Assembly (NCBI GenBank): GCA_963703045.1
Contig: OY969782.1
Location: 2,418,001-2,482,000, forward strand
Direction: 5' to 3'
DNA: 64,000 nt
Source of the DNA: Miltoncostaea sp963703045
GTDB lineage: Bacteria > Actinomycetota > Thermoleophilia > Miltoncostaeales > Miltoncostaeaceae
The translations under genes and the position numbers were made by a program. Below, one piece after another: positions 8,917-16,343 of this stretch; within the stretch, counting starts at the first letter, position 1, and every line of letters starts with the position of its first letter. The notes under the pieces were generated by a model. That model worked only from the letters and a program-made list of their open reading frames with translations. It searched no databases and was not told where the DNA came from.

Positions 8917-9582
8917 GTGGATCGGCCCAGCCCCGCCGTTCAGGACTACCTGAAGGCGATCTATCAGCTCGACGAGCAGGCCGAGGCGGGCGGGCCGGTG
9001 ACGACGTCCCAGGTCGCCGACGCCCTCGCCGTGACCACGGCCTCGGCGAGCAACATGCTGAAGAAGCTGGACGGTCTGGGGTACGCGAACCAGGTCAAGC
9101 GGCAGGGGGTCGAGCTCACCGACACGGGCCGGCAAGCGGCCCTCGAGGTGATCCGGCACCACCGGCTCCTCGAGACCTACCTCGCCACGCGGCTCGGGAT
9201 GCCCTGGGACGAGGTGCACCGCGAGGCGGAGGTGCTCGAGCACCACGTCTCCGGCGCGCTCGCCGACCGCATCGACGCGGTGCTCGGCCACCCCGAGCGC
9301 GACCCCCACGGCCATCCCATCCCGACGAGCAGCGGGCAGGTGGCGACGACGCCGTCGCGCCGGCTGCCGGAGCTGGCGGAGGGCTCCATCGCGGTCGTGG
9401 GGAGGGTCGACGACCGCGACGACGCCCTGCTGCGGTTCCTCGCCGAGCGCGGGCTGGTGCCCGACGCGCAGGTCGAGGTGCTCGGCCACGCCCCGTTCGG
9501 GGGCCCGATCTCGGTGCGGGTCGGCGGATACCGGGTGGTCGAGGTACCGCCCGCGGCGGCACGGGCGGTGCACGTGGTGTGA
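8917..9582 (+). CDS. DtxR/MntR-family metal-dependent regulator
   Basis: Iron/manganese-dependent repressor family. Residues 3-65 form the winged helix (PSPAVQDYLKAIYQLDEQ, TTSQVADALAVTTASASNML, KKLDGLGYANQVKRQGVELT). Then come the dimerisation and metal-binding domain (HHRLLETYLATRLGMPWDEV, HREAEVLEHHVSGALADRID) and a C-terminal SH3-like FeoA domain (FLAERGLVPDAQVEVLGHAP). The His/Glu ligands of the metal sites are present. I start at GTG 8917 (ATGGAG 10 nt upstream, VDRPSPAVQDY at the usual N-terminus); GTG 8872 would add 15 residues that overlap the promoter. Likely to control metal uptake, but the target is not visible here. Confidence 0.85.
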   Translation: MDRPSPAVQDYLKAIYQLDEQAEAGGPVTTSQVADALAVTTASASNMLKKLDGLGYANQVKRQGVELTDTGRQAALEVIRHHRLLETYLATRLGMPWDEVHREAEVLEHHVSGALADRIDAVLGHPERDPHGHPIPTSSGQVATTPSRRLPELAEGSIAVVGRVDDRDDALLRFLAERGLVPDAQVEVLGHAPFGGPISVRVGGYRVVEVPPAAARAVHVV

Positions 9583-9673
9583 CCGGGGTGGGCAGGGGCC
9601 CGCGGTGGTGAGAGACTCGCCCCAGCGACCGGTCGCCCCTCGCGTCCGGAGCCGCGACCCAGGGAGGCCCGAC

Positions 9674-10144
9674 GTGCGCTCGCCCTTTTCCCTCCTGACG
9701 GCGGTGGCCGTCGCGGCCGTCGTGGCCCTCGGGGTCGCCGCGTGCGGTGACGACAGCCCCGAGGCCGTGTCCCCGCCGGTCACCACCGCGCCGGCCACGA
9801 CGGCTCCGGCGACGACCGCCCCGACCGCGACCGACGGGGCCACCGCGCCCGCGGCGGGGGCCGCGCTGACGGTCGAGGCCGACCCGGGAGGCGCGCTGGC
9901 GTTCGTGCAGACGACCCTCACCTCGTCACCCGGGCCGACCACGATCACGCTGACCAACGCGTCCCCCGTGCCGCACAACATCGCGGTCGATGGCAACGGC
10001 GTCGACACCCCGCCCTCCGAGACGATCCAGGGCGGCGGCACGGCCGATCTGAGCGTCGATCTGCCCGCCGGCGACTACACCTACTACTGCGACGTCGCCG
10101 GCCACCGCGACGCCGGCATGGAGGGCACGCTGACGGTCGGCTGA
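9674..10144 (+). CDS. cupredoxin-domain lipoprotein (plastocyanin-like)
   Basis: Starts MRSPFSLLTAVAVAAVVALG followed by VAAC, a lipoprotein signal. A Thr/Pro/Ala linker (about residues 30-60) precedes a plastocyanin-type blue-copper domain. Copper ligands are visible: His in SPVPHNIAVDGNG, Cys in YTYYCDVAGH, the His of that same motif, and Met in RDAGMEGTLTVG, i.e. the C-x4-H-x4-M arrangement. A perfect AGGGAGG lies 6 nt before GTG 9674. Expected to be a membrane-tethered extracytoplasmic electron carrier; the partner oxidase is unknown. Confidence 0.85.
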   Translation: MRSPFSLLTAVAVAAVVALGVAACGDDSPEAVSPPVTTAPATTAPATTAPTATDGATAPAAGAALTVEADPGGALAFVQTTLTSSPGPTTITLTNASPVPHNIAVDGNGVDTPPSETIQGGGTADLSVDLPAGDYTYYCDVAGHRDAGMEGTLTVG

Positions 10145-10148
10145 CCGG

Positions 10149-10571
10149 TCAGTCGACGAAGGGCTGGGCCTCCGCGACCAGGTCGTCGAGGTCCATTCCG
10201 AGGCTCTGCATGAAGAACGGCGTGAGCAGGTTGAGCGTGTGCCGGCAGGCCGGGCAGATCGGCAGCGGCGGCGGTGCCGGGAGGTCCTCGGTGGCGCCGG
10301 TCAACGTGAACGCCTTGCCGCAGTACTTGGCGCAGACGTCGCACGAGCCGCTCTTGCAGTCGAGGCGCACGAGGTCCATGCCGGCGGTGGAGATCTGGGC
10401 CACCCACGAGACGTGCCGCGCCTCCCACTCCGCCGCCTCGGCCGCGAGTCGCGACCGCGCGTCGTCGGTCCATCCCTCGCGGAGCGCGGTGGCGAACGGC
10501 TCGGGCGGGGAGTCGACCGCGCGGAAGCGCTCGGTCCAGCGGTCGATCTCCGCCTGCCAGTCGCGCGGCAC
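10149..10571 (-). CDS. cysteine-rich protein coupled to mqnD, function unknown
   Basis: 140 aa, not recognised. The middle holds LDCKSGSCDVCAKYCGKAF (four Cys with spacings x4, x2, x3) and, about 20 residues later, PICPACRH. Six Cys and a His suggest one zinc or iron-sulfur site. The C-terminus is helical and acidic. There is no signal peptide. The GTG start overlaps the TAG stop of mqnD (TAGTG), so the two are translationally coupled and possibly linked in function. Two copies of TGA face each other at the 3' end with the cupredoxin gene. Confidence 0.6.
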   Translation of the reverse strand: MPRDWQAEIDRWTERFRAVDSPPEPFATALREGWTDDARSRLAAEAAEWEARHVSWVAQISTAGMDLVRLDCKSGSCDVCAKYCGKAFTLTGATEDLPAPPPLPICPACRHTLNLLTPFFMQSLGMDLDDLVAEAQPFVD

Positions 10572-11419
10572 TAGTCCTCGACGAAGTCAACGACCGGCGC
10601 CGCGTCGATGAGCCCCGCCTCGTGGCCGCGCCGCAGCAGCTCGGCGACCGCCGCCCGGCCGTCCTCGCCGTAGTCGAGGGTCCGGTCGTTGACGTACATG
10701 CCGACGAAGCGGTCGGCGAGGGCGGTGTCGAGGCCGCGGCCGAACCGCTCGGCGTGCGCGAGGGCCCCGGCGCGGTTCTCGAGGCCGTAGGCGATGCTCT
10801 GCCTCAGCAGCCGCGAGAGGCGCGGCATGGTGTCGCCCTCGTCGAGGTCCCGGCGCACGGCGTTGGCGCCGAGCGGCAGGGGGAGCCCGCCGGTCAGCTC
10901 GTGCCACCACTCGCCGAGGTCGATGATCGAGCGCAGCCCCTGGGTCTCGTAGGTGAGCTGGCCCTCGTGGATGACCAGGCCGGCGTCGACCTCGCCCGCC
11001 TCGACGACGTCGAGGATGCGGTCGAAGGGCACGATCACCGGGTCGGCGATGCGTCCGACCGCGAGCTGCAGCTCGAGGAAGGCGCTGGTGAGCACGCCGG
11101 GGATCGCCACCCGCAGGTTCGGCAGATCGGCCGGGTCGATGTCCTCGCGGGCGACGACCATCGGCCCGTACTGCTCGCCCATGGAGGCGCCGTGCGGCAG
11201 CAGGCGGTAGCGGTCCGACAGGTACGCGTATGCGTGCACGGACACCGCGGTCACCTCGAGCCGGCCCTCGCGCGCCCAGGCGTTGAGCGTCTCGATGTCC
11301 CGGAGGACGTGCTCGAAGCGGAAGCCGTCGCTCGGGATCAGGTCCTCGGCGAGGGCGTAGAACATGAAGGCGTCGTCGGGGTCGGGGCTGTGGCCCAGAC
11401 GGATCAGGCGGTCTGCCAC
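10571..11419 (-). CDS. mqnD: 1,4-dihydroxy-6-naphthoate synthase family protein (futalosine menaquinone pathway)
   Basis: Periplasmic-binding-protein-like fold enzyme that converts cyclic de-hypoxanthine futalosine to 1,4-dihydroxy-6-naphthoate. The opening LIRLGHSPDPDDAFMFYAL matches the MqnD signature (SPxPxDxFxFYAL). TAVSVHAYAYLSDRYRLLPH and LAVGRIADPVIVPFDRILD correspond to the substrate-lining part, and VIHEGQLTYETQGL to the C-terminal lobe. 282 aa is normal. GTG 11419 has GAGGAG 5 nt upstream. MqnA is the related alternative, but the motif favours MqnD. It implies menaquinone made by the futalosine route; the other mqn genes are not in the window. Confidence 0.75.
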   Translation of the reverse strand: MADRLIRLGHSPDPDDAFMFYALAEDLIPSDGFRFEHVLRDIETLNAWAREGRLEVTAVSVHAYAYLSDRYRLLPHGASMGEQYGPMVVAREDIDPADLPNLRVAIPGVLTSAFLELQLAVGRIADPVIVPFDRILDVVEAGEVDAGLVIHEGQLTYETQGLRSIIDLGEWWHELTGGLPLPLGANAVRRDLDEGDTMPRLSRLLRQSIAYGLENRAGALAHAERFGRGLDTALADRFVGMYVNDRTLDYGEDGRAAVAELLRRGHEAGLIDAAPVVDFVED

Positions 11420-11478
11420 GCGAGCTCCTCGGCAGGTGGGTTGACGTCCGATGGTACGCCCCGCCGCGCCGACAGAGG

Positions 11479-11838
11479 TCAGGTGAAGAGGGTGTCCTCC
11501 GCACTCCACGGCGGCGCGCAGGCGCAGAGCAGCCGCAGCGGCCCGTCCGGTGAGGCCGTGATCCTGTGCCACGCGCCGGGCGGGATGAGGATCGCGTCGC
11601 CGACGCCCACCTCGCGGACCTCGCCGTCGATCTCCATCTCGCCGCGGCCCTCCACGAGGTAGTAGATCTCCTCGCTCACCCGGTGGTGGTGGCGGACGGT
11701 CGAGGCGCCGGCCGCGAGGGTCGCCTCGGCGAGGCTCTGGTGCGCGACCGGCGCGTTCGAGAGGTCGAGGAGCGAGCGGATCGTGCTGCCGTCGGTCGTG
11801 ACGAACGGCTCGGACGTGTCGCGGGAGCGGATCTCCAC
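11479..11838 (-). CDS. single-domain cupin
   Basis: 119-residue cupin barrel. Motif 1 is RHHHRVSEEIYYLVEGRGEM with three His and a Glu for a metal. Motif 2 is GDAILIPPGAWHRI with Pro and His. Small cupins of this sort include mannose-6-phosphate isomerase-like proteins and dioxygenases, and the sequence does not settle which. The GTG at 11838 follows TAGCCT by seven bases, so the transcript is probably leaderless. Confidence 0.8.
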   Translation of the reverse strand: MEIRSRDTSEPFVTTDGSTIRSLLDLSNAPVAHQSLAEATLAAGASTVRHHHRVSEEIYYLVEGRGEMEIDGEVREVGVGDAILIPPGAWHRITASPDGPLRLLCACAPPWSAEDTLFT

Positions 11839-11845
11839 GGGCCGG

Positions 11846-11851
11846 AGGCTA
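11846..11851 (-). promoter_or_regulatory. -10 hexamer of leaderless cupin gene
   Basis: TAGCCT (minus), seven bases, GTG 11838. No ribosome binding site. Confidence 0.4.
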
Positions 11852-11877
11852 CCGCGCGCGCCCGCCGCCGGGCGCCC

Positions 11878-12294
11878 TCACTCCTCCCGCCGGATCACGC
11901 ACATGCCCTCGCCCTCGGCGACGAGCGTCTCGTCGGCCAGGTGCACGGTGACGACCGCCCGGTACCCGCGGGCGCTGCGCTGCACCAGCCGTCCGCGCAG
12001 CATGAGCTCCTGCCCGACCGGGATGGGCGCACGCAGCCAGTAGCGCACCTTCGCCGTCATGCCCCACAGGCCGTGGGGCGCGCCCGCGTAGACGAGCATC
12101 TCGTCGACGAGCATCCCGATCATGCCGCCGTGCACGCGATCGGGGTAGCCGACGTGGGTCGCCGAGGGCGTGTGCCGGGCGACCGCGTCGGTGCCGTCGC
12201 GGTGGATGCGCAGCCCGAGCCCGTCGGGGTTCTCGGGCCCGCACACGAAGCAGTGCGGGAACTCGGCCGGATTGAGGAGCGGGAGGTCGTCCAC
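11878..12294 (-). CDS. hotdog-fold thioesterase (PaaI-like)
   Basis: Small acyl-CoA thioesterase-like protein. HCFVCGPENPDGLGLRIHRD at the N-terminus and VHGGMIGMLVDEMLVYAG with the catalytic-helix pattern (HGG...DE) are typical of the PaaI/4HBT superfamily. KVRYWLRAPIPVGQELMLRG is the beta-sheet part. GTG 12294 gives about 138 aa, the normal size. A longer in-frame reading would run into the divergent secG. Substrate unknown. Confidence 0.75.
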   Translation of the reverse strand: MDDLPLLNPAEFPHCFVCGPENPDGLGLRIHRDGTDAVARHTPSATHVGYPDRVHGGMIGMLVDEMLVYAGAPHGLWGMTAKVRYWLRAPIPVGQELMLRGRLVQRSARGYRAVVTVHLADETLVAEGEGMCVIRREE

Positions 12295-12309
12295 GGGGGA
12301 GCGCCATGC

Positions 12310-12315
12310 TACCGT
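12310..12315 (+). promoter_or_regulatory. -10 hexamer of leaderless secG
   Basis: TACCGT, seven bases, GTG 12323. Its first two bases are shared with the opposite-strand TAGCAT (12306-12311) that probably serves the thioesterase gene. Confidence 0.45.
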
Positions 12316-12322
12316 CCGGCCC

Positions 12323-12553
12323 GTGACCGCCTTCCTGGTCGTACTCCACTCCCTCAACGCCGTCCTGCTGATCTTCCTCGTGCTCCTGCACAGCGGGAAG
12401 GACGCGGGCCTGTCGGGCGCCTTCGGCGTCGGCGGCTCCTCCAGCTCCTACGGGGGCTCGACGGCGATCGTCGAGAAGAACCTCGACCGCGTCACGGTCG
12501 TGTCGGCCGTGCTGTTCTTCGTCACGACCTTCTTCCTGGCGAAGACGCTCTAG
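12323..12553 (+). CDS. secG: preprotein translocase subunit SecG
   Basis: 76 aa with two membrane helices. The first is FLVVLHSLNAVLLIFLVLLH, followed by the SecG signature of a Gly/Ser-rich cytoplasmic loop (GLSGAFGVGGSSSSYGGS). The second helix is VVSAVLFFVTTFFLAKTL. SecG is the accessory subunit of the SecYEG channel. Size and topology match. Leaderless start. Confidence 0.9.
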   Translation: MTAFLVVLHSLNAVLLIFLVLLHSGKDAGLSGAFGVGGSSSSYGGSTAIVEKNLDRVTVVSAVLFFVTTFFLAKTL

Positions 12554-12631
12554 CCCGCGGCCGGGGGCGACTCCGGCGGCGCGGCGCGGGTGTGTAGGTT
12601 CGGGACGGGACACGACGTGCGGGGTGGCGAA

Positions 12632-14311
12632 GTGCGAGGGACGGTGGTGGCGCGGTTGGCCGCGGCGGCGCTCGCCGTGGTGGTCGCGACGGGCGTGGTC
12701 GCCTGCGGATCGGGCGACGAGGCGCGCGGCGAGCGCGGCGGGACGCTGCTCGACGCGGAGGACCAGGCCCCGGGCAACCTCAACGTCCTGCTGGCCGAGG
12801 GCGCGACCGCGACCGGTCAGCGCATCGCCTCGAACATCCTCCAGGGCCTGCTGACCGTCGACGCCGACGGCCGATACGCGCCGCAGCTCGCGGAGGCGGT
12901 CCCGGCGGGCGCCGACGTGGCCGTCGACCCCCTGCGCGTCACGTTCCGCCTGCGGCCGGAGGCGCGGTGGTCGGACGGCCCGCCCGTCACGAGCGCCGAC
13001 GTCGTCTTCACCTGGCGCACGATGATGGACCCGGACAACGCCGTGGCGAGTCGTACGGGCTGGGACCGCATCCGCACGATCACGCCGGGCCGCGACGCGA
13101 CCGGCGCGTCGTGCCCGCGGGCGACCTGCCTCACCGTCGCCTTCGACGCCGACTACGCCCCCTGGAAGGAGGTGTTCAGCGTCTCGGGCGGCAACTACGT
13201 GCTGCCGCGCCACGTCCTCGCGGGCGAGGACTTCAACACGGTCTGGAGCGACGGCGGCATGATCGGCTCGGGGCCCTTCACCCTGGTCGAGTACCGGCCC
13301 CGGGTGCGGGCGGTGCTCGCGGCCGACGAAGACTGGTGGGGCTCGCGGGACGCCGGCGGCGGCCCGTTCCTCGACCGGATCGTCGTCGACTTCCTCGACT
13401 CGTCCGGCGCGGCGCTCACGGCGCTGCGCCAGGGCCAGGCCGACATGGTCAGCATCCCGCCCGACCCGGCCCTCATCCGCCGCGCCGCCGACCTCGACGG
13501 GGTCGAGGTGCAGGCCGTGCCCTCGGTGTTCTTCGAGCACATCATCCTCAACACGCGGCAGGCCCCCCTCGACGACCCGCGAGTGCGGCAGGCCCTGGCC
13601 TACGCCATCGACCGCGAGCAGATCGTCGACGTGCTGCTCGAGGGGTCCGCCCCGGTGCTGCAGAGCGTTCTGCGCCCCTTCCAGCTCGGGTACGCGCCCG
13701 TCTTCGAGCGATACGGCTACGACCCGTCGGCCGCGGCCGCCCTGCTCGAGTCGGCCGGGTGGACACGGGGCCCGGACGGCATCTTCGCCAAGGGCGGCCG
13801 GCCGCTCGAGATCCCCCTGATCACCACCTCGGAGGGCGAGCTGCGCGCCTCGACGGCCCGGCTCATCGCCGAGCAGGCCGAGGTCGCCGGCATGAGGGTC
13901 GTGCCGCGGCCGCTCTCCTCCGACCGCGTGTTCTCGCGGGAGCTCGCCCGCGACGACTTCGCCGCCGTCATGATCGCCAGCGGCGGCCCGGTCAACCCGA
14001 GCGTCACCGCCCAGCTCTCGTCCGATCAGATCCCCGCGGAGGAGAACGGCGGCGCCGGCCAGAACGTCTACCGGTGGAGCAACCCCGAGGCCGACCGGCT
14101 GATGCGCCTCTCGGACACCCAGATCGACCCGGCGACCCGCACGGCGAGCCTGACCCGCGTGCAGGAGCTCGTGGCCGAGGAGGTCCCGCTGATCCCCCTC
14201 TACCAGCAGCCGAACACCGTCGCGTACACCGTCGGGCTGGAGGGCGTGCGCCAGAACCCGAGTCAGGCCGAGGTCTTCTGGAACAGCGCGGAGTGGGTCC
14301 TGGACCGCTAG
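12632..14311 (+). CDS. oligopeptide ABC transporter, solute-binding lipoprotein
   Basis: Family 5 extracellular solute-binding protein (OppA/DppA). The signal VARLAAAALAVVVATGVVAC ends in a lipobox. Characteristic segments: LAEAVPAGADVAVDPLRVTF, RLRPEARWSDGPPVTSADVV (the WSDG..TSADVVFTW signature), RQALAYAIDREQIVDVLLEG, and the C-terminal VAEEVPLIPLYQQPNTVAYT. About 560 aa as expected. GTG 12632 puts the positive charges directly before the hydrophobic core; GTG 12617 is possible. It is followed by two permeases and a fused ATPase, making a complete importer operon. Confidence 0.88.
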   Translation: MRGTVVARLAAAALAVVVATGVVACGSGDEARGERGGTLLDAEDQAPGNLNVLLAEGATATGQRIASNILQGLLTVDADGRYAPQLAEAVPAGADVAVDPLRVTFRLRPEARWSDGPPVTSADVVFTWRTMMDPDNAVASRTGWDRIRTITPGRDATGASCPRATCLTVAFDADYAPWKEVFSVSGGNYVLPRHVLAGEDFNTVWSDGGMIGSGPFTLVEYRPRVRAVLAADEDWWGSRDAGGGPFLDRIVVDFLDSSGAALTALRQGQADMVSIPPDPALIRRAADLDGVEVQAVPSVFFEHIILNTRQAPLDDPRVRQALAYAIDREQIVDVLLEGSAPVLQSVLRPFQLGYAPVFERYGYDPSAAAALLESAGWTRGPDGIFAKGGRPLEIPLITTSEGELRASTARLIAEQAEVAGMRVVPRPLSSDRVFSRELARDDFAAVMIASGGPVNPSVTAQLSSDQIPAEENGGAGQNVYRWSNPEADRLMRLSDTQIDPATRTASLTRVQELVAEEVPLIPLYQQPNTVAYTVGLEGVRQNPSQAEVFWNSAEWVLDR

Positions 14312-14321
14312 GCCCGGGCGC

Positions 14322-15471
14322 GTGAGGGCCGTCGCCGCGGTGGTGGGGCGTCGGCTGCTGGTCGCCGTGCCCCTGCTCGGAGCGGTCAGCGTGATCTCGT
14401 ACCTGCTGCTGTACCGCGCCGCCGACCCGGTCGCGCGGCTGCGGCGCGTCCCCTCCGTGCGCGAGGAGGACATCGCGCGACTGGTCCGCCAGGGTGGCCT
14501 GGACCGCCCCTGGTACGAGGGGTACTGGCGGTGGCTGAGGGGGTTCGTCCAGGGCGACTGGGGGGTCAGCGCCACCAACGGCGGCGTCGACGCGACGGTC
14601 CCCATCCGCGACGCCCTGCCGGCGACGCTCGAGCTGATGCTGCTGGCCCTCGTCGTGTCGGCGGCGCTCGGCATCGGCATCGGCGTCGTGTCGGCGACGC
14701 GCGCGGGGCGCGCCTCCGACCACGTGCTCGGGGGGATGGCCTACGTGGGGTTCGCGACGCCGACGTTCGTGACCGGCGTGCTGCTCCAGCTGGGGGCGGT
14801 CTGGATGCGCGATCACGGCTGGGCCGTCATCCCCTTCGCGGCCGGCACCGCGATCGCGCTCGTGGCGCTCGCGCGGGTGCGACGCGGCGGGGCGCCCGCC
14901 CGCGCGGCCCTCGTGGGCGGGTTGGCCCTCATGGCGGTCGCCGTCCTGCTCTGGGATCGCCTCGGGGGCGACGGCGCGACGGTCCTCTACACGTCGCAGC
15001 GCTTCTCCTTCGAGAACGAGGGCGCCCTGTTCTCTGTTCGACCACCTCCAGCACCTGGTGCTGCCGGTCGTGACCCTCGCCCTCGTGAACATCGCCGTCT
15101 GGAGCCGGTTCCAGCGGGCGGCGCTGATCTCCGAGCTGGGGGCCGACCACATCGCGGCGGCACGGGCGCGGGGGCTCTCGGAGCGCCGGGTGGTCGTCGG
15201 CCACGGCCTGCGCAACGCCCTGGCGCCGATGGTCACGCTCGTCGCCCTCGACCTGGGGGCCGTGCTGAGCGGCGCCGTGGTGACCGAGTCGGTGTTCTCC
15301 TGGCCGGGCATGGGGCTGCTGCTGCGCGACGCGGCCGAGGCGCGCGACATCAACGTCGCCATGGGCATCGTCATGATCGGCGCGGTCGCCGTCGTGCTGG
15401 CGAACCTGCTGGCCGACCTGATGTACGCGGCGCTCGATCCGCGGGTGTCGCTCGACGGGGAACGCCCGTGA
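14322..15471 (+). CDS. oligopeptide ABC transporter permease, DppB/OppB type, frame broken once
   Basis: Inner-membrane subunit with the N-terminal helix VVGRRLLVAVPLLGAVSVIS and the BPD_transp_1 core. Segment one ends at FSFENEGALF. The next frame continues LFDHLQHLVLPVVTLALVNI and contains the EAA loop ARGLSERRVVVGHGLRNALA and VTESVFSWPGMGLLLRDAA, the B-type signature. The offset is one base around 15033 inside CTGTTCTCTGTTC, most likely an indel. About 383 aa after repair. The middle has an enlarged helical insert (14,830-15,000) compared with the usual 310-330 aa family members. Its stop overlaps the next start (GTGA). Confidence 0.8.
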
Positions 15472-16343
15472 GGGCGGTCGGGCGGGCCGCGCGCGCCGCC
15501 GCGGCACGGCTCGGGCCCGCGGGGGTGGCCGGCCTCGCGGCGCTGGCGTTCGTGGCGCTCGCCTGCGTCCTCGGACCCGTGCTCTCGCCCTACGGGGTGC
15601 GCGAGATCGACCTCACCGCCCGCAACCAGGGCCCCGGCTGGAGCCATCCCTTCGGCACCGGCGACCTCGGCGAGGACGTCCTGACGCGGGTGCTCGCGGC
15701 GGGCCGGGTCTCGCTCGTCATCGGGCTCGCGACGGCCGCCGTCGCCACGACGGTCGGCGCCGGCCTCGGCCTGGCGGCCGGGTGGTGGCGCGGCCCGGTC
15801 GACGCGGCGCTCTCGCGCATCACCGATCTGGTGCTGATCGTGCCGGCGTTCGTGGTGCTGATCGTGCTCAGCCTGAGCTTCAGCGATGTGGGCGTGCCGC
15901 AGGTCGTGCTCATCCTCTCGCTGCTGTCGTGGCCGCCGCTGTTCCGGCTGACGCGCGCGTCGGCGCTGCGCACCGCCCGCACGCCCTACGTGGAGGCGGC
16001 CGAGGCGGCCGGGGCCGGGGGCGCCCGCATCGTGACGCGCCATCTCCTGCCCGCGGCGACGCCCGAGATCGCGTCGTTCGCGGCGCTCGCGGTGGGCACC
16101 GCGATCCTCTCCGAGAGCGCGCTCTCGTTCCTCTCGCTGGGGCTCGACCCCGAGAACACGCTCTCCTGGGGCGGCCTGATGATCGGCGCCCCGGACACGA
16201 TCGAGGAGCGCCCCTGGCTCACGGTCTTCCCCGGCGTGATGATCGTGGTCACGGTGGTCGCGGTGAGCCTCGTCGGCGACGCGGTGCGCCGGTCGCTCGA
16301 GCCGCGCGACGAGGCCACGGCACGCCGGGTGCGGCCGTGGTGA
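15468..16343 (+). CDS. oligopeptide ABC transporter permease, DppC/OppC type
   Basis: Second membrane subunit, 291 aa. SHPFGTGDLGEDVLTRVLAA is the C-type signature, usually HPLGTDxxGRDVxSRV. RASALRTARTPYVEAAEAAG is the EAA loop that docks to the ATPase, and ILSESALSFLSLGLDPENTL is the conserved last part. Several hydrophobic helices are clear. The GTG at 15468 overlaps the previous stop and the TGA at 16343 overlaps the ATPase start, so all four genes are coupled. Confidence 0.88.
   Translation: MRAVGRAARAAAARLGPAGVAGLAALAFVALACVLGPVLSPYGVREIDLTARNQGPGWSHPFGTGDLGEDVLTRVLAAGRVSLVIGLATAAVATTVGAGLGLAAGWWRGPVDAALSRITDLVLIVPAFVVLIVLSLSFSDVGVPQVVLILSLLSWPPLFRLTRASALRTARTPYVEAAEAAGAGGARIVTRHLLPAATPEIASFAALAVGTAILSESALSFLSLGLDPENTLSWGGLMIGAPDTIEERPWLTVFPGVMIVVTVVAVSLVGDAVRRSLEPRDEATARRVRPW

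Noticed and set aside
10571..11419. Assignment as mqnA
   Set aside because: The N-terminal SPDPDDAFMFYAL pattern fits MqnD better. The two are related, so a residual doubt remains.
11849..14680. 943-codon antisense frame across secG and the solute-binding protein
   Set aside because: Same shadow effect; covers genes with strong family motifs on the other strand.
14004..16043. Long antisense reading frame (about 680 codons) opposite the peptide permeases
   Set aside because: Translation is low-complexity Arg/Gly/His-rich text with no domain, while the plus strand encodes clear BPD_transp domains. High GC creates such shadows throughout the window.
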